A stretch of 64,000 nt of DNA from Micromonospora kangleipakensis (GTDB lineage: Bacteria > Actinomycetota > Actinomycetes > Mycobacteriales > Micromonosporaceae). The translations under genes and the position numbers were made by a program. Positions 1 through 8,415 of the stretch are shown piece after piece; the first letter of the stretch is position 1, and every line of letters starts with the position of its first letter. Location: NCBI RefSeq assembly GCF_004217615.1, contig NZ_SHLD01000001.1, positions 4,960,001 through 5,024,000 of the forward strand. Reading direction: 5' to 3'. A model generated the notes under the pieces. The model searched no databases, was not told the origin of the DNA, and worked only from the letters and a program-made list of their open reading frames with translations.

Positions 1-368
1 CCGATGGTGATCGGCGTGGTGGCTTCGGCCCCGGCCGGCGAGTGGTTGGCGTTGCGCAGCGACACGTGCATCGTGTGCTGCCCGGAGGGGGCGTCGGTGA
101 TCTGGGTGGTGTTGGACTCGACGATGAGGTAGTCGGTTTCGTTGTCGTCGAACCAGATGTGCACGTGGTGCTGGCCGGACTCGCTGGAGCCGAGCGGCAC
201 GCTGCTGTCGACCTTGACGGTGAACGGGATGGACACGGTGGCGCCGCTGACGGGTTCGGCGACGATGACGGACAGTTTGCCGCTGTCGCCCCCGGTAGCG
301 CCGTTCGTCCCGGTGCAGGCGGCCAGCGTCGCCAGCATTGCCGCCCCTATCGCGATCTTCAGTCTCAT
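1..368 (-). CDS. DUF4399-like lipoprotein (partial, runs off left edge)
   Basis: Leftward gene starting at the ATG at 368 and continuing beyond the window edge. The N-terminus is a short lipoprotein signal (MRLKIAIGAAMLATLAAC) with a lipobox LAAC, so the product is probably anchored to the outer face of the membrane. About 100 visible residues follow, with a His-rich stretch (GQHHVHIWF), an APSGQHTMHVSL segment and an ANHSP segment. That arrangement resembles DUF4399-type domains, which have no firm biochemical role. It is divergent from the ECF sigma gene across an 83-bp spacer with nested inverted repeats, so the sigma factor may control it. Family assignment is by eye from a partial sequence. 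Confidence 0.6.
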   Translation of the reverse strand, partial: MRLKIAIGAAMLATLAACTGTNGATGGDSGKLSVIVAEPVSGATVSIPFTVKVDSSVPLGSSESGQHHVHIWFDDNETDYLIVESNTTQITDAPSGQHTMHVSLRNANHSPAGAEATTPITI

Positions 369-370
369 AC

Positions 371-448
371 CAGTACTACCTGCGTCGACCTCGTGCGGGA
401 TCTGTCGCAGAAAAGAGATCCCGCACCGACCTGTCGTGCGTAGTACTG
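371..448. promoter_or_regulatory. Nested inverted repeats in divergent promoter region
   Basis: Between the lipoprotein and the sigma factor there are two nested perfect inverted repeats. The outer arms are CAGTACTAC (371-379) and GTAGTACTG (440-448). The inner arms are GTGCGGGATCT (393-403) and AGATCCCGCAC (416-426) around a 12-nt loop. The block fills nearly the whole 83-bp spacer and must contain both promoters. It could be an operator pair, an RNA hairpin or a small foldback insertion; the sequence does not decide between these. Confidence 0.6.
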
Positions 449-451
449 AAT

Positions 452-1000
452 GTGGGTGTCAGTGACGAGGCGCTGATCGCCGGGATGGCCGCCGGCGACC
501 CGCAGGCCACGGCGAGCTTCGTCCGCCGCTTCCAGGCCCGGGTCTTCGGCCTCGCGGTCAGTATCGTCGGGGCCACGGCCACCGCGGAGGACGTCGCCCA
601 GGAGGCGTTCGTGCGGGCCTGGCGGTACGCAGGCGGCTACGATCCCCGCCGTGGCGCCGTGCTGCCGTGGCTTCTGTCGATCACCCGGAATGCGGCGATC
701 GACGCGATCCGGCTGCGCCGCGACCGCCCCTACGAGCCGGAGGTGATGCTGGCGCTGCTCACCGCTGCCGACAATGCCATCGCCGAACCGTCCGACGAGG
801 TGGCCGACGCCGACCGCATCCGCGTCGCCCTGCGCGGGCTGCCGCTCGAACAGGCCACCGCTGTCGTCCTGGCGATCTTTCACGGACTCACCGCGAAGGA
901 GATCGCCGAGCGGCAGGGCGTACCGCTGGGCACCGTCAAAACGAGGATCAGACTGGGCATGTCCCGGCTGCGCGATCATTTCGAGGTACGTGATGAATGA
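452..1000 (+). CDS. ECF-family RNA polymerase sigma factor
   Basis: Encodes about 182 residues from the GTG at 452. Earlier in-frame starts would run through the inverted repeats and add a non-conserved tail. Sigma region 2 is visible around residues 20-90 (AEDVAQEAF, then PWLLSITRNAAIDAIR). Region 4 is at about 130-175 with the helix-turn-helix LTAKEIAERQGVPLGTVKTR. Its stop overlaps the start of the next gene, whose product has a zinc-finger anti-sigma motif, so the two are almost certainly translated together as a sigma/anti-sigma switch. The divergent lipoprotein is a plausible target. The inducing signal is unknown. Confidence 0.92.
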   Translation: MGVSDEALIAGMAAGDPQATASFVRRFQARVFGLAVSIVGATATAEDVAQEAFVRAWRYAGGYDPRRGAVLPWLLSITRNAAIDAIRLRRDRPYEPEVMLALLTAADNAIAEPSDEVADADRIRVALRGLPLEQATAVVLAIFHGLTAKEIAERQGVPLGTVKTRIRLGMSRLRDHFEVRDE

Positions 1001-1691
1001 GCTGCCGCAGTGTCGCGACGTGCATGGCCTGCTCCCGGAGCTCGCCACCGGTGCGGCCGCCGGGGATGATCGGGCTTGGGCCCTGGCCCACGTCTCGCGC
1101 TGCCAGGACTGCCGCCGAGACCTCAACCAGTTGACCACGGCCGCCGATGCGGTCCTGCTGCTGGCGCCCTCCGTCGAGCCTCCCCCGCGGTTCGAGAGCA
1201 CCGTCCTCGCCCGGCTGGACGCGGCTTCCACCCCGCCACCCCGGCGGCGGCTCCTGGCCCGCCGGCGAGTCGTGGCGGCCCTGGCGTTTGCGGTCTGCAT
1301 GCTGGTCGCCGCTGGCGGCGGGGCGCTGTACGTCCAGTCGCGCACCGCCGAAGACCGGCGCCTGGCCGAGCAGTACCGGCAGACGCTCGCCGTTGCCAAC
1401 GGTCGCTACCTGAAGGCAACCACACTGACCACTGCCGACGCACGACCGGCCGGCACCGTCTTCCTCTACCAGGGAAACCCGTCCTGGCTGTTGGTCACCG
1501 TCACCACCGCGCCGGCCGACGGCGCATACTCGGTCCTCGCCGTTGACCGTGCCGGCGCCGCGCACGCGATCGGCACCTGCCAGGTCATCAACCGCACGGG
1601 GACTTTCGGATACCGGCTCCGAATGGCGGTCGCCGAGGTCAGCGAGATCCGCCTCCAGTCGACCGACGCCCTGCTGCGCGCCACCCGGTGA
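993..1691 (+). CDS. Anti-sigma factor, zinc-finger (ZAS) type, membrane anchored
   Basis: Starts at the ATG at 993, overlapping the sigma stop by 8 bp; a GTG at 990 is the alternative. The N-terminal cytoplasmic part carries a His-x3-Cys-x2-Cys motif (HVSRCQDC, about residues 30-37), typical of zinc-binding anti-sigma domains. One transmembrane helix follows (VVAALAFAVCMLVAAGGGALYV, about 90-111). The outer domain of about 120 residues ends in a segment seen in anti-sigma proteins that sense envelope conditions. It should hold the upstream ECF factor inactive at the membrane. The start is chosen for coupling and for keeping the zinc finger near the N-terminus. Confidence 0.85.
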   Translation: MNELPQCRDVHGLLPELATGAAAGDDRAWALAHVSRCQDCRRDLNQLTTAADAVLLLAPSVEPPPRFESTVLARLDAASTPPPRRRLLARRRVVAALAFAVCMLVAAGGGALYVQSRTAEDRRLAEQYRQTLAVANGRYLKATTLTTADARPAGTVFLYQGNPSWLLVTVTTAPADGAYSVLAVDRAGAAHAIGTCQVINRTGTFGYRLRMAVAEVSEIRLQSTDALLRATR

Positions 1692-1700
1692 CGTGGCCCC

Positions 1701-1729
1701 GGAGACGATCACCGGGGTCGACCGTCTCC
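1701..1729 (+). terminator. Candidate hairpin after sigma/anti-sigma operon
   Basis: GGAGACG (1701-1707) and CGTCTCC (1723-1729) form a 7-bp stem with a 15-nt loop, starting 10 bp after the anti-sigma stop. There is no U-tract, as is usual for actinobacterial hairpins. Position is the main support. Confidence 0.4.
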
Positions 1730-1849
1730 CCCGGCGGCGCTCCGCGGGCAGCAGCAACGCGACCACGCCGCCCGCCTGGCCGCGGCCGCCGACGCCTACC
1801 CGCGTCCGGGCACGAGCCGTACCCCCGTCGCCGACGGCTGATTCCGGGT

Positions 1850-1936
1850 CACCACGAAGTTGCCACCGGCCTGTCCTCCAAGGTCTCCGGTAGGGCTTTG
1901 TAGTCGAACTCGGCCGCGGTCCGCTCGCACCAGCCA
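1850..1936 (-). pseudogene. Relic of a SnoaL/NTF2-like gene
   Basis: About 85 bp here closely match the 3' half of the intact SnoaL-like gene at 5458-5790 (compare 1861-1930 with 5571-5640). Both carry the block from TTGCCACCGGCC through GTAGTCGAACTCGGCCGCGG. Frame and ends are lost, leaving only a readable GGNFVVT segment. The rest of the 365-bp gap (1692-2056) shows no other recognisable gene. Confidence 0.7.
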
Positions 1937-2056
1937 TTCCCGATGCCACCTTCCCACCCGTACGGGCACGCCAGCAGACCCGTGGAGCAGGGGATCACCG
2001 GTGGGCGCGGGCTGTCCCGCCGCCGTCATCGACTGCAGCAGCCGCGCGACGGTGGC

Positions 2057-3214
2057 CTACAGGAGCCGGCCGAGCCGAGTGCGCGCGATGATCAGCCATC
2101 CGAGCCAGAAGCAAGCCGGGACGCCGAACGCCCCCACCACGAGGGCCTTGGCCTCAGCCGGGAGGGGTAGCGGCCGGGCCGCGATCGCCAAGGCCAGCAG
2201 GACGGGTCCCTGCAAGGCGAATGCGGCGTACGAGGCGCGGCCGCAGGCCACCGAAAGCCGGCCGCCGTTCAGTAGGTGGTGCTGCGCCGTGCCGAGCGCC
2301 CACACCGATCCCGCAACCACCAGGCAGGCCTCCACACCGGCCAGCAGCAGCGCCTGCCAATGCCAGCCGCCGAGGAACGGGGTGGCGGCCTCGGCGAGAC
2401 TCGACACGCCCAGCGCGACAGCCAGTACCGCCACGGCGGCCAGCGTGACCGCCACGGCGAGGCCGCAGGCGTGCCGCAGGCCCTCCGGCACGCTGCCGAC
2501 CCACCCGCGCCGCGCGACCACGACGCCCAACCCGAACATCGCAAGGCATTGCGGCCATTGCCACAGGTGCAGATCCAGGACCTGCGTGCTCCGGGCGGGG
2601 AACCACAGCCGGATCACGAACGAGGCGACCGCGACGGCGGCGGCAAGCGCAACCAGGTGGCCACCGCCGAACGGCCCGGGCTCGGGACGAGGTTGCCGAC
2701 GCAGCCGGGTAGCCGCCCAGCTCCACGCGGCGTATGCGAGCGAGAAGTACAGCAGCACCTCGGCGAACCACAGTGGGCCGGAATCCAGCAAGGGTTGGCG
2801 GTGCGTGAAGGTCCACCAGTACGACACGCGGTAGCCGGCCGCGCGGTACGCAGCCCACATGAACAGCGGCCAGATCAGTCCCATGAAACACAGGAACGGC
2901 ACACCGAGCCGCAGGATCCGATCACCCGCGAACCGCGCCGACCCCTTGCGGGCAACGGCGGCGGGCGAGAACAGCCCGGCCAGGAAGAAGAATGTGCCGA
3001 CGACGAAGAGGGCCGACGGGCCGATCAGGATGGCCAGCAACCACTCTGATCGACGATCGAACGTGACCTCGTTGACCTCGTCGTAGGGCCAGCCACCGAT
3101 CGACGAATAGCCGAGCAGGGCGTGCCCGGCGACGATCCACGCGACCATGGCGGTCTTGAGGTTGCCTATCTGAGGCATCCGCTGTGATCGTCGGGCCTGG
3201 ACGATCGTGGACAT
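2057..3214 (-). CDS. Acyltransferase family 3 integral membrane protein
   Basis: Encodes 385 residues from the ATG at 3214, chosen because GGAGAGAA sits about 9 nt upstream; a longer form could start at 3259. The protein is mostly hydrophobic with around ten predicted membrane segments. It shows the layout of the Acyl_transf_3 family: early WIVAGHALLGY with the conserved His, then a cytoplasmic RILRLGVPFLCF segment. Such enzymes move acyl groups (often acetyl) onto sugars, lipids or antibiotics at the membrane. The substrate cannot be told. Neighbours give no operon context, as it lies alone between a relic and a MarR-GNAT gene. Confidence 0.85.
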   Translation of the reverse strand: MSTIVQARRSQRMPQIGNLKTAMVAWIVAGHALLGYSSIGGWPYDEVNEVTFDRRSEWLLAILIGPSALFVVGTFFFLAGLFSPAAVARKGSARFAGDRILRLGVPFLCFMGLIWPLFMWAAYRAAGYRVSYWWTFTHRQPLLDSGPLWFAEVLLYFSLAYAAWSWAATRLRRQPRPEPGPFGGGHLVALAAAVAVASFVIRLWFPARSTQVLDLHLWQWPQCLAMFGLGVVVARRGWVGSVPEGLRHACGLAVAVTLAAVAVLAVALGVSSLAEAATPFLGGWHWQALLLAGVEACLVVAGSVWALGTAQHHLLNGGRLSVACGRASYAAFALQGPVLLALAIAARPLPLPAEAKALVVGAFGVPACFWLGWLIIARTRLGRLL

Positions 3215-3338
3215 ATGTGGATTCTCTCCGGCGCGGGCGAAGATATCGATGGGGCCCATGGGCGAAACATTTGGCCGGGTGACCGCTGCACAACGCCGGA
3301 GTGAGCGATGAACTGGCGACGGAGGGCCACGTGCGCCG

Positions 3339-4235
3339 TCACGGCGCGAGGTGCTTCTCGAACCAGTGGTGGGCGTAGTACTCGGTGTTATACGGCTCGA
3401 TCTCGCGGTAGCCAGCCGACCGGTACATCGCGATCGCCTCGGTGAGGTTGCGATTGGTGTCCAGCCGGACGGCGGTCCAGCCCCGCTCGGCGGCGTATCG
3501 TTCCAGCTCGCTCAGCAACCGCCGCCCGATCCCGAGCCCGCGTACGGTGTCTGCCACCCAGATACGCTTGATCTCGGCGGGTGCGTCGCGGTGGAGCTTG
3601 ACCGCGCCGCAGCCGACGGGCTCGGCGTTGAGGGTGGCGAGCAGGAACACGCCGGCGGGCGGGACGAGTTCTTCGTCATGAACCTGGCTGCTCAGCGCCG
3701 GGTCGAACCCGGCGTCAAACCGCCGCGCCACGTCCCGGGCGTAGGCTCGCACGCACGCCCGGGCCCGCGGGTCGCCCGGCGGGCACGGCTCGACGATCAC
3801 CATCGAGGCGATGAGCAGCCGCTCGACCTCGGCCATCGCCGCGACGAGCCGTTCGCGGCGGTGCTCGGTGAGCGGCTCGAGGATCGACCAGGCGAACTCG
3901 TCGGAGCGCATGTCGAGCTCAGTCCACTCGGCCCGGCCGGCGTCGGTGAGGGCGGCGGCCCGTACCCGCCCGTCGCCGCCGACCGGCTCGGCCGGCCCGA
4001 CGGTGACGAGACCGTCGCTTTCGAGGATGCGTAGGAGCCGGCTGAGATACCCCGAGTCCAGCCCGAGCCGGGCCCGTAGCGCCGCGACCTCGGCGCCGCC
4101 GCGGCCGATTTCCCATAGCAGGCGCGCCTGGGCAAGGGAGCGTCCACGGGTCATGTACTCGTCGTCGAGCGCCCCTACCCGCTGGGTGACCGTCCGGTTG
4201 AACCGCCGGACGGCGGCGATGAGCTCCGATTCCAC
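3339..4235 (-). CDS. MarR-type HTH / GNAT acetyltransferase fusion
   Basis: Encodes 298 residues from the GTG at 4235. Residues 1-140 form a MarR winged helix (LAQARLLWEIG, then LDSGYLSRLLRILESDGLV). Residues 150-298 form a GNAT domain with the acetyl-CoA loop RGLGIGRRLLSELE and the C-terminal AIAMYRSAGYREIEPYN. This MarR-GNAT architecture is widespread in actinobacteria, where one protein joins a repressor to an acetyltransferase. A perfect palindrome begins 4 bp upstream of the start codon, consistent with self-regulation. Upstream in-frame ATGs would add about 58 low-complexity residues covering the operator, so they were rejected. Substrate and ligand are unknown. Confidence 0.88.
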   Translation of the reverse strand: MESELIAAVRRFNRTVTQRVGALDDEYMTRGRSLAQARLLWEIGRGGAEVAALRARLGLDSGYLSRLLRILESDGLVTVGPAEPVGGDGRVRAAALTDAGRAEWTELDMRSDEFAWSILEPLTEHRRERLVAAMAEVERLLIASMVIVEPCPPGDPRARACVRAYARDVARRFDAGFDPALSSQVHDEELVPPAGVFLLATLNAEPVGCGAVKLHRDAPAEIKRIWVADTVRGLGIGRRLLSELERYAAERGWTAVRLDTNRNLTEAIAMYRSAGYREIEPYNTEYYAHHWFEKHLAP

Positions 4236-4238
4236 ATA

Positions 4239-4254
4239 CCTGACTTTAGTCAGG
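4239..4254. promoter_or_regulatory. MarR-type operator palindrome
   Basis: CCTGACT-TT-AGTCAGG is a perfect 7+7 inverted repeat immediately upstream of the MarR-GNAT start. MarR proteins typically bind 16-20-bp palindromes of this size at their own promoters. The position, almost at the start codon, suggests blocking of transcription initiation by the adjacent gene product. Confidence 0.75.
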
Positions 4255-4270
4255 CATGTGGGGCTGGCGC

Positions 4271-4302
4271 TAGTGCCGTGTCCACAAACGTTGGCCGGGT
4301 TG
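4271..4302 (+). repeat. Short repeat shared with 15764-15795
   Basis: CTAGTGC.GTGTCCAC.AAC.TT.GCCGGGTT recurs with a few mismatches at about 15764-15795, where it directly abuts a cut transposase fragment. It may be an insertion-sequence end. The remaining gap 4255-4637 has no convincing gene; its open frames lack coding character. Confidence 0.45.
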
Positions 4303-4637
4303 GTCGGGGTGGGAAAGTTTCCACCGCCAGCCCGGACGGCAGCATCGACTGCAGCAGCGACGGCGGACACCGCCAGTGGATGAATGTTATCCAGCTCCAC
4401 AGGTGACACATGACGAGTCGCGCCACCATCGGCGACGGCGGAGCCTTCATCGGCACTGTCCCTTCACGGGCTTGGAGGCAACACTGCGGCGGGTCCGACA
4501 TCGTGGGCATCCACGACTGGTGCGTTGGTTGCTCTTCGCTCCGACGCCCGATGCGGAACACTCGATCAGGTGCCCGCCGACAGCCGGGACCGCGAAATAA
4601 GGTGCGGTGCGCGGCTCGGCGCCCTACGGTTTCGCCC

Positions 4638-5381
4638 GTGACGATCGACATCGTGAGCTTGGCGGAGCGTCCGGACCTCGCACCCCTGCTCGACGAGGAC
4701 TTCGACGGGGCGTGGCCGCAGTTCATGCTCTGGGACCCGATGGGCGCGGTGTACTACAACGTCGCCCACGACCTCTACCCCGAGTTCGTGTTCGCCGCCG
4801 TCGACTCCGCCGAGCCGGGCCGCGCCGTCGCCCGGGCGTACGCCGTGCCGCTGCGCTGGACGGAGCCGGAGCTTCCCGACGGTGGCTGGGACCGGGCGAT
4901 CCAGCGCGCCGCCATCACCCGCCTCACCGGCGCCACCCCGAACATCGTCTCGGCCATCGAGATCTGCATCCGACCCGACCGGCGCGCCGCCGGGCTCTCC
5001 GCCGCGATGCTCGCCGCCATGCGGCAGGCCGTCGCCAAGCTCGGCTACGACACCCTGGTCGCCCCGGTCCGTCCGAGCGGCAAGCACGCCCGACCGGACC
5101 TGCCGATGACCGAGTACGCGGCGCAGGTCCGCGACGACGGCCTGCCCGTCGATCCGTGGCTGCGGGTGCACGTACGCGCGGGCGGGCGCATCGAGCGCGT
5201 CGCCACCCGGTCGATGATGATCAGCGGGACGCTCGCGGAGTGGCGCTCGTGGACGGGCCTGCCGTTCGACACCAGCGGGCCGGTGCTCGTACCGGGAGCC
5301 CTGGTGCCGGTGCACTGCGACGTGGCACACGACCACGCCGTCTACGTCGAACCCAACGTCTGGGTCCGCCACCGGCTGTAG
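4638..5381 (+). CDS. GNAT-like N-acetyltransferase domain protein
   Basis: Encodes 247 residues from the GTG at 4638. A possible -10 box TACGGT lies only 7 bp before the start, so the message may be leaderless. The middle of the protein has a GNAT-like acetyl-CoA region (EICIRPDRRAAGLSAAMLAAMRQAVAKLGY), where RRAAGLS matches the R/Q-x-x-G-x-G/A loop loosely. The N-terminus reads LAPLLDEDFDGAWPQFMLWDP, a pattern seen in uncharacterised actinobacterial acetyltransferases. No operon partner is evident. The fold is reasonably clear; the substrate is not. Confidence 0.7.
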   Translation: MTIDIVSLAERPDLAPLLDEDFDGAWPQFMLWDPMGAVYYNVAHDLYPEFVFAAVDSAEPGRAVARAYAVPLRWTEPELPDGGWDRAIQRAAITRLTGATPNIVSAIEICIRPDRRAAGLSAAMLAAMRQAVAKLGYDTLVAPVRPSGKHARPDLPMTEYAAQVRDDGLPVDPWLRVHVRAGGRIERVATRSMMISGTLAEWRSWTGLPFDTSGPVLVPGALVPVHCDVAHDHAVYVEPNVWVRHRL

Positions 5382-5457
5382 GCGAGGCCGGGACGGGTTC
5401 TCGTGGTCAGTTGCTGTTACCCGCCCGCAGCGCGGCCTTCCCGCGGACACGGCTGCC

Positions 5458-5790
5458 CTACGGCCGGATGTCCAGGGCGCCGATCAGACCGTCGCGAAGC
5501 GTGAAGCGGTGGCGCAGCCGGACCGGGCTGCCCGGAAACGTGCCCGTGAGCAGCGTCGTCACGACCAGGTTGCCACCGGCCTCCTCCTCGACCGTCTCCG
5601 GTATGGCGTTGTAGTCGAACTCGGCCGCGGTCCGCTCGCGCCAGGCCCGGATCGCCGCCGGGCCCTGATAGGTCCGGTCCTCGTCGGCGACGATCGCGTC
5701 GTCCGTGAAGCAGGCGACGAAGGCGTCAATGTCGGGCCCGCCGGCCAGCTGGTAGTAGCGGGCAATCACGTCGGGAACGGTTACGGTCAT
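5458..5790 (-). CDS. SnoaL/NTF2-like protein
   Basis: Encodes 110 residues from the ATG at 5790, with GGAGAG 5-10 nt upstream. It has the compact cone-fold layout of SnoaL-like proteins: an N-terminal helix (VIARYYQLAGGPDIDAFVACFTDDAIVADEDRTYQG), then AIRAWRERTAAEF and a C-terminal beta sheet ending HRFTLRDGLIGALDI. Members are small isomerases, hydrolases or binding proteins, so no specific reaction is claimed. A broken fragment of a close relative lies at 1850-1936. Confidence 0.85.
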   Translation of the reverse strand: MTVTVPDVIARYYQLAGGPDIDAFVACFTDDAIVADEDRTYQGPAAIRAWRERTAAEFDYNAIPETVEEEAGGNLVVTTLLTGTFPGSPVRLRHRFTLRDGLIGALDIRP

Positions 5791-5877
5791 GTGGCTCTCC
5801 TCGCGTATCGCCGCCCGCGTACCCGACAAGACACCAGTCATTCGTCGCGCCGCCCGCGCCGGCCCAGCCGACGCCTC

Positions 5878-8415
5878 TCAGCCACTGCCTTCGGCCGGTT
5901 TGGCAGGCGGGTGCAGCTCGACGGTGACGGTCGAGCCGGGGGCGAGCTGGAAGGACTTGTCCCGGACGGCCACCCGGACCGGCTGGTCCGACCCGGGGAC
6001 GGCGGAGATCTGCAACCGCTCGTGATTCACATGCAGGGAGATCAACTGGTTCTGGTACCGGATCACGCAGTCGAGCCCGTCGAGCCCGTCAGGCAGCAGC
6101 GGGTTGAGCCGGAGCGCGTCGCCGCGGACCTCCAGTCCGGTGTAGCACCGTTGCAGGATGTCCAGCGTTCCGGCGGTGGCGCCGAGATGTATGCCGTTGC
6201 GCGTCGAGCTGTGCTGCGGGTCCGCGAGATCGGTGCCGAGCGCGGTCAGCAGCATCTCGAAGGACCGACGACGGTCCGTCCGGGCCAGTACCCACGCGTG
6301 CGCGATGCGGCTCAGCGTGGATCCGTGGGCCGTGCGGGACAGGTAGTAGTCAACGGTGGCGGGGATCCGGGCCGGGTCGAACTCGTAGCCGAGGCCGCGC
6401 ACCAGCCCGGCGAGTTCGTCGGCGCTGAACAGGTAGAGCAGCATGAGCACGTCGGCCTGCTTGGAAATCTTGTAGCGGTTCGGGTCCTCTCCCTCGGCCT
6501 GCAGCAGTGACCCCAGCAGCCGCAGGTCGCCGTACCGCCGCCGGTACCGGTCCCAGTCCAGTTCCGCCAGATCGCCGTACCCTTCGAACTGGGCGAGCAT
6601 CCCGTCGTCGAGGAACGCCAGCCGCAGTCGGCGCGCAACGTGTCGCCACCGGCGGCGTTCGTCGTCGGTCGCGCCGACGTCAGGCCAGGGCATCATTCCC
6701 GGATGCCGGCTCAGGATCGCGGTGGCCTCATCGGCGCGGCCGAGTACCCAGGCGACCATCACGTTGATGTACGCGGAGTTGTCCAGCCCTTGGCCCGGCC
6801 GGCCGGGGTACCCGTCGTGATACTCGTCGGGCCCCATCACTGCGTGGATGTCGTACCGGTCGTCGGACGGCTGGTAGGTGGCGAGTCCGGCCCAGAACCG
6901 CGCTGTCTCGGTCAGCAACTCCAGCCCGCACCCGGCGAGGAAGGACAGGTCACCCGTCGTCTCCCAGTACCGCCACACGCAATAGGCCACCGCCAGGTTG
7001 ACGTGCTGCTGCCGGCCGGTGTAGTCGTCCACCCACTCCCCGGTCACCGGGGAAGGCGAACAATTGGGGCTCTCATCCCGGCCGCTGTCGCCGCTCTGCC
7101 AGGGAAACAGCGCACCTGCCATTCCCGCCGCGGCCGCCTGCCGCCGCGCCGCCGTCAGCCGCCGGTGCCGGTACTTCAGCAGGGCCCGCGTCAGCTCCGG
7201 GAACCGCAGATTCAGGTACGGGTAGACGAACAGTTCGTCCCAGAAGATGTGCCCGTGGTAGCCCTCACCGTGCAGCCCTCGCGCGGGCACGCCCGCGTCC
7301 AGCTCAAGGGTGTGCGGTGACAGCGTCTGCAGCAGATGGAAGGTCTGCACCCGTACCGGCAACTGCCAGGCGTGCTCCTCGCCGACATCGAGCCGGAAAC
7401 GCTCCCATAGTCGGGCCCATGCGGCGGCATGCTCGGCCAGCAACGTGCCGAACGCCCCGGCGTAGCGCAACTCGTCGCGAGCGGCCGTCAACGGTTCGGA
7501 CACCGCTCGGTCCTGCGTGGAGGACACCGCGACGGTCTTCTCCACGCAGACCCGTTCGCCGGGCGTCACGTCGATCCCGATCACCTGACTCACGGCACCC
7601 GGCTCGTGAATGGCAGTCGGCCTGCTGTGGGCGACGCCGGCGTCGGTGATTCTGGTGCGGGCTGTGACGGCCACCTGGTGTCGTGCGTTGGTTGTCACCG
7701 CCGTCAACCAGACGGTCTCCGCGTCATCCCCGCCGGTGGCCACATCAGTGAGGTGCCGGCCGCAGCCGCCCGCTTCCGCCGGCGCGTTCGCGTTGAGCAC
7801 CCGCCCGTCGATGCCCGACCTGATCTCCAACCGGCCCGACCAGTTCTCCGCGAAGATGCTCGTCTCCAGCGCCGCCAGATGAGGATTCGCCATCGACACG
7901 AGTCGTCGCTGCCGGATCCGGGTCCGCCGCCGATCCCGGTCGACCACGAGCAACTCCCGCTGGTACACCCCGCGCCGCAGATCCAGCGTTCGGTGCTCGT
8001 GCACGCGCCGCCCCTCCCCCGGCGCGAACCATTCGCCACCGGCGGGACGGAACGTCAACGGCAGCCAGTTCGGCAGGTTGACGATGCTCTCCGTGCCATC
8101 CGGCAGGCCCGCGCCGGAGAGCCGGTTGTGGAAACCGGCCAGGTAGGTGCCCGGGTAGTGGACACCGTCGGCCCACGCCTCCGGAGCCGCCCCCCGAGTG
8201 GCCAGGTACCCGTTGCCCAGGGTCAGCATCGTCTCCCGGGTACCTTCACCGGGTGCGTCACCGTCCCGGTACGCCAACACCCAGCCCGCCGGCAGACTCC
8301 CGGTGCACAGCTCGCACCCAGGGTCCTCGTCCGCCGGCACCCGGCACTCCTCTCCCACGGCGCGCTGCGCTTTCCCCGGCTCGGGCTCGACAAACTCCAG
8401 GAGGCGGGGTGTCAC
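5878..8415 (-). CDS. Glycoside hydrolase family 65 disaccharide phosphorylase
   Basis: Encodes 845 residues, close to the normal length for GH65 (kojibiose, maltose or trehalose phosphorylases). The N-terminal beta-sandwich (residues 40-330) is followed by the (alpha/alpha)6 catalytic barrel: FWDELFVYPYLNLRFPE near 392, the general acid in GPDEYHDG (Glu near 530), KISKQADVLML, and the phosphate-binding HGSTLS near 695. These motifs favour phosphorolysis of an alpha-linked glucose disaccharide to glucose 1-phosphate. The usual beta-phosphoglucomutase partner is not adjacent. It shares 4 bp with the upstream LysR gene, so the two are co-transcribed. Substrate cannot be fixed by eye. Confidence 0.93.
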   Translation of the reverse strand: MTPRLLEFVEPEPGKAQRAVGEECRVPADEDPGCELCTGSLPAGWVLAYRDGDAPGEGTRETMLTLGNGYLATRGAAPEAWADGVHYPGTYLAGFHNRLSGAGLPDGTESIVNLPNWLPLTFRPAGGEWFAPGEGRRVHEHRTLDLRRGVYQRELLVVDRDRRRTRIRQRRLVSMANPHLAALETSIFAENWSGRLEIRSGIDGRVLNANAPAEAGGCGRHLTDVATGGDDAETVWLTAVTTNARHQVAVTARTRITDAGVAHSRPTAIHEPGAVSQVIGIDVTPGERVCVEKTVAVSSTQDRAVSEPLTAARDELRYAGAFGTLLAEHAAAWARLWERFRLDVGEEHAWQLPVRVQTFHLLQTLSPHTLELDAGVPARGLHGEGYHGHIFWDELFVYPYLNLRFPELTRALLKYRHRRLTAARRQAAAAGMAGALFPWQSGDSGRDESPNCSPSPVTGEWVDDYTGRQQHVNLAVAYCVWRYWETTGDLSFLAGCGLELLTETARFWAGLATYQPSDDRYDIHAVMGPDEYHDGYPGRPGQGLDNSAYINVMVAWVLGRADEATAILSRHPGMMPWPDVGATDDERRRWRHVARRLRLAFLDDGMLAQFEGYGDLAELDWDRYRRRYGDLRLLGSLLQAEGEDPNRYKISKQADVLMLLYLFSADELAGLVRGLGYEFDPARIPATVDYYLSRTAHGSTLSRIAHAWVLARTDRRRSFEMLLTALGTDLADPQHSSTRNGIHLGATAGTLDILQRCYTGLEVRGDALRLNPLLPDGLDGLDCVIRYQNQLISLHVNHERLQISAVPGSDQPVRVAVRDKSFQLAPGSTVTVELHPPAKPAEGSG

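Noticed and set aside
4250..4726. 158-codon minus-strand frame upstream of the MarR-GNAT gene
   Set aside because: Covers the operator and overlaps the acetyltransferase start; no family features.
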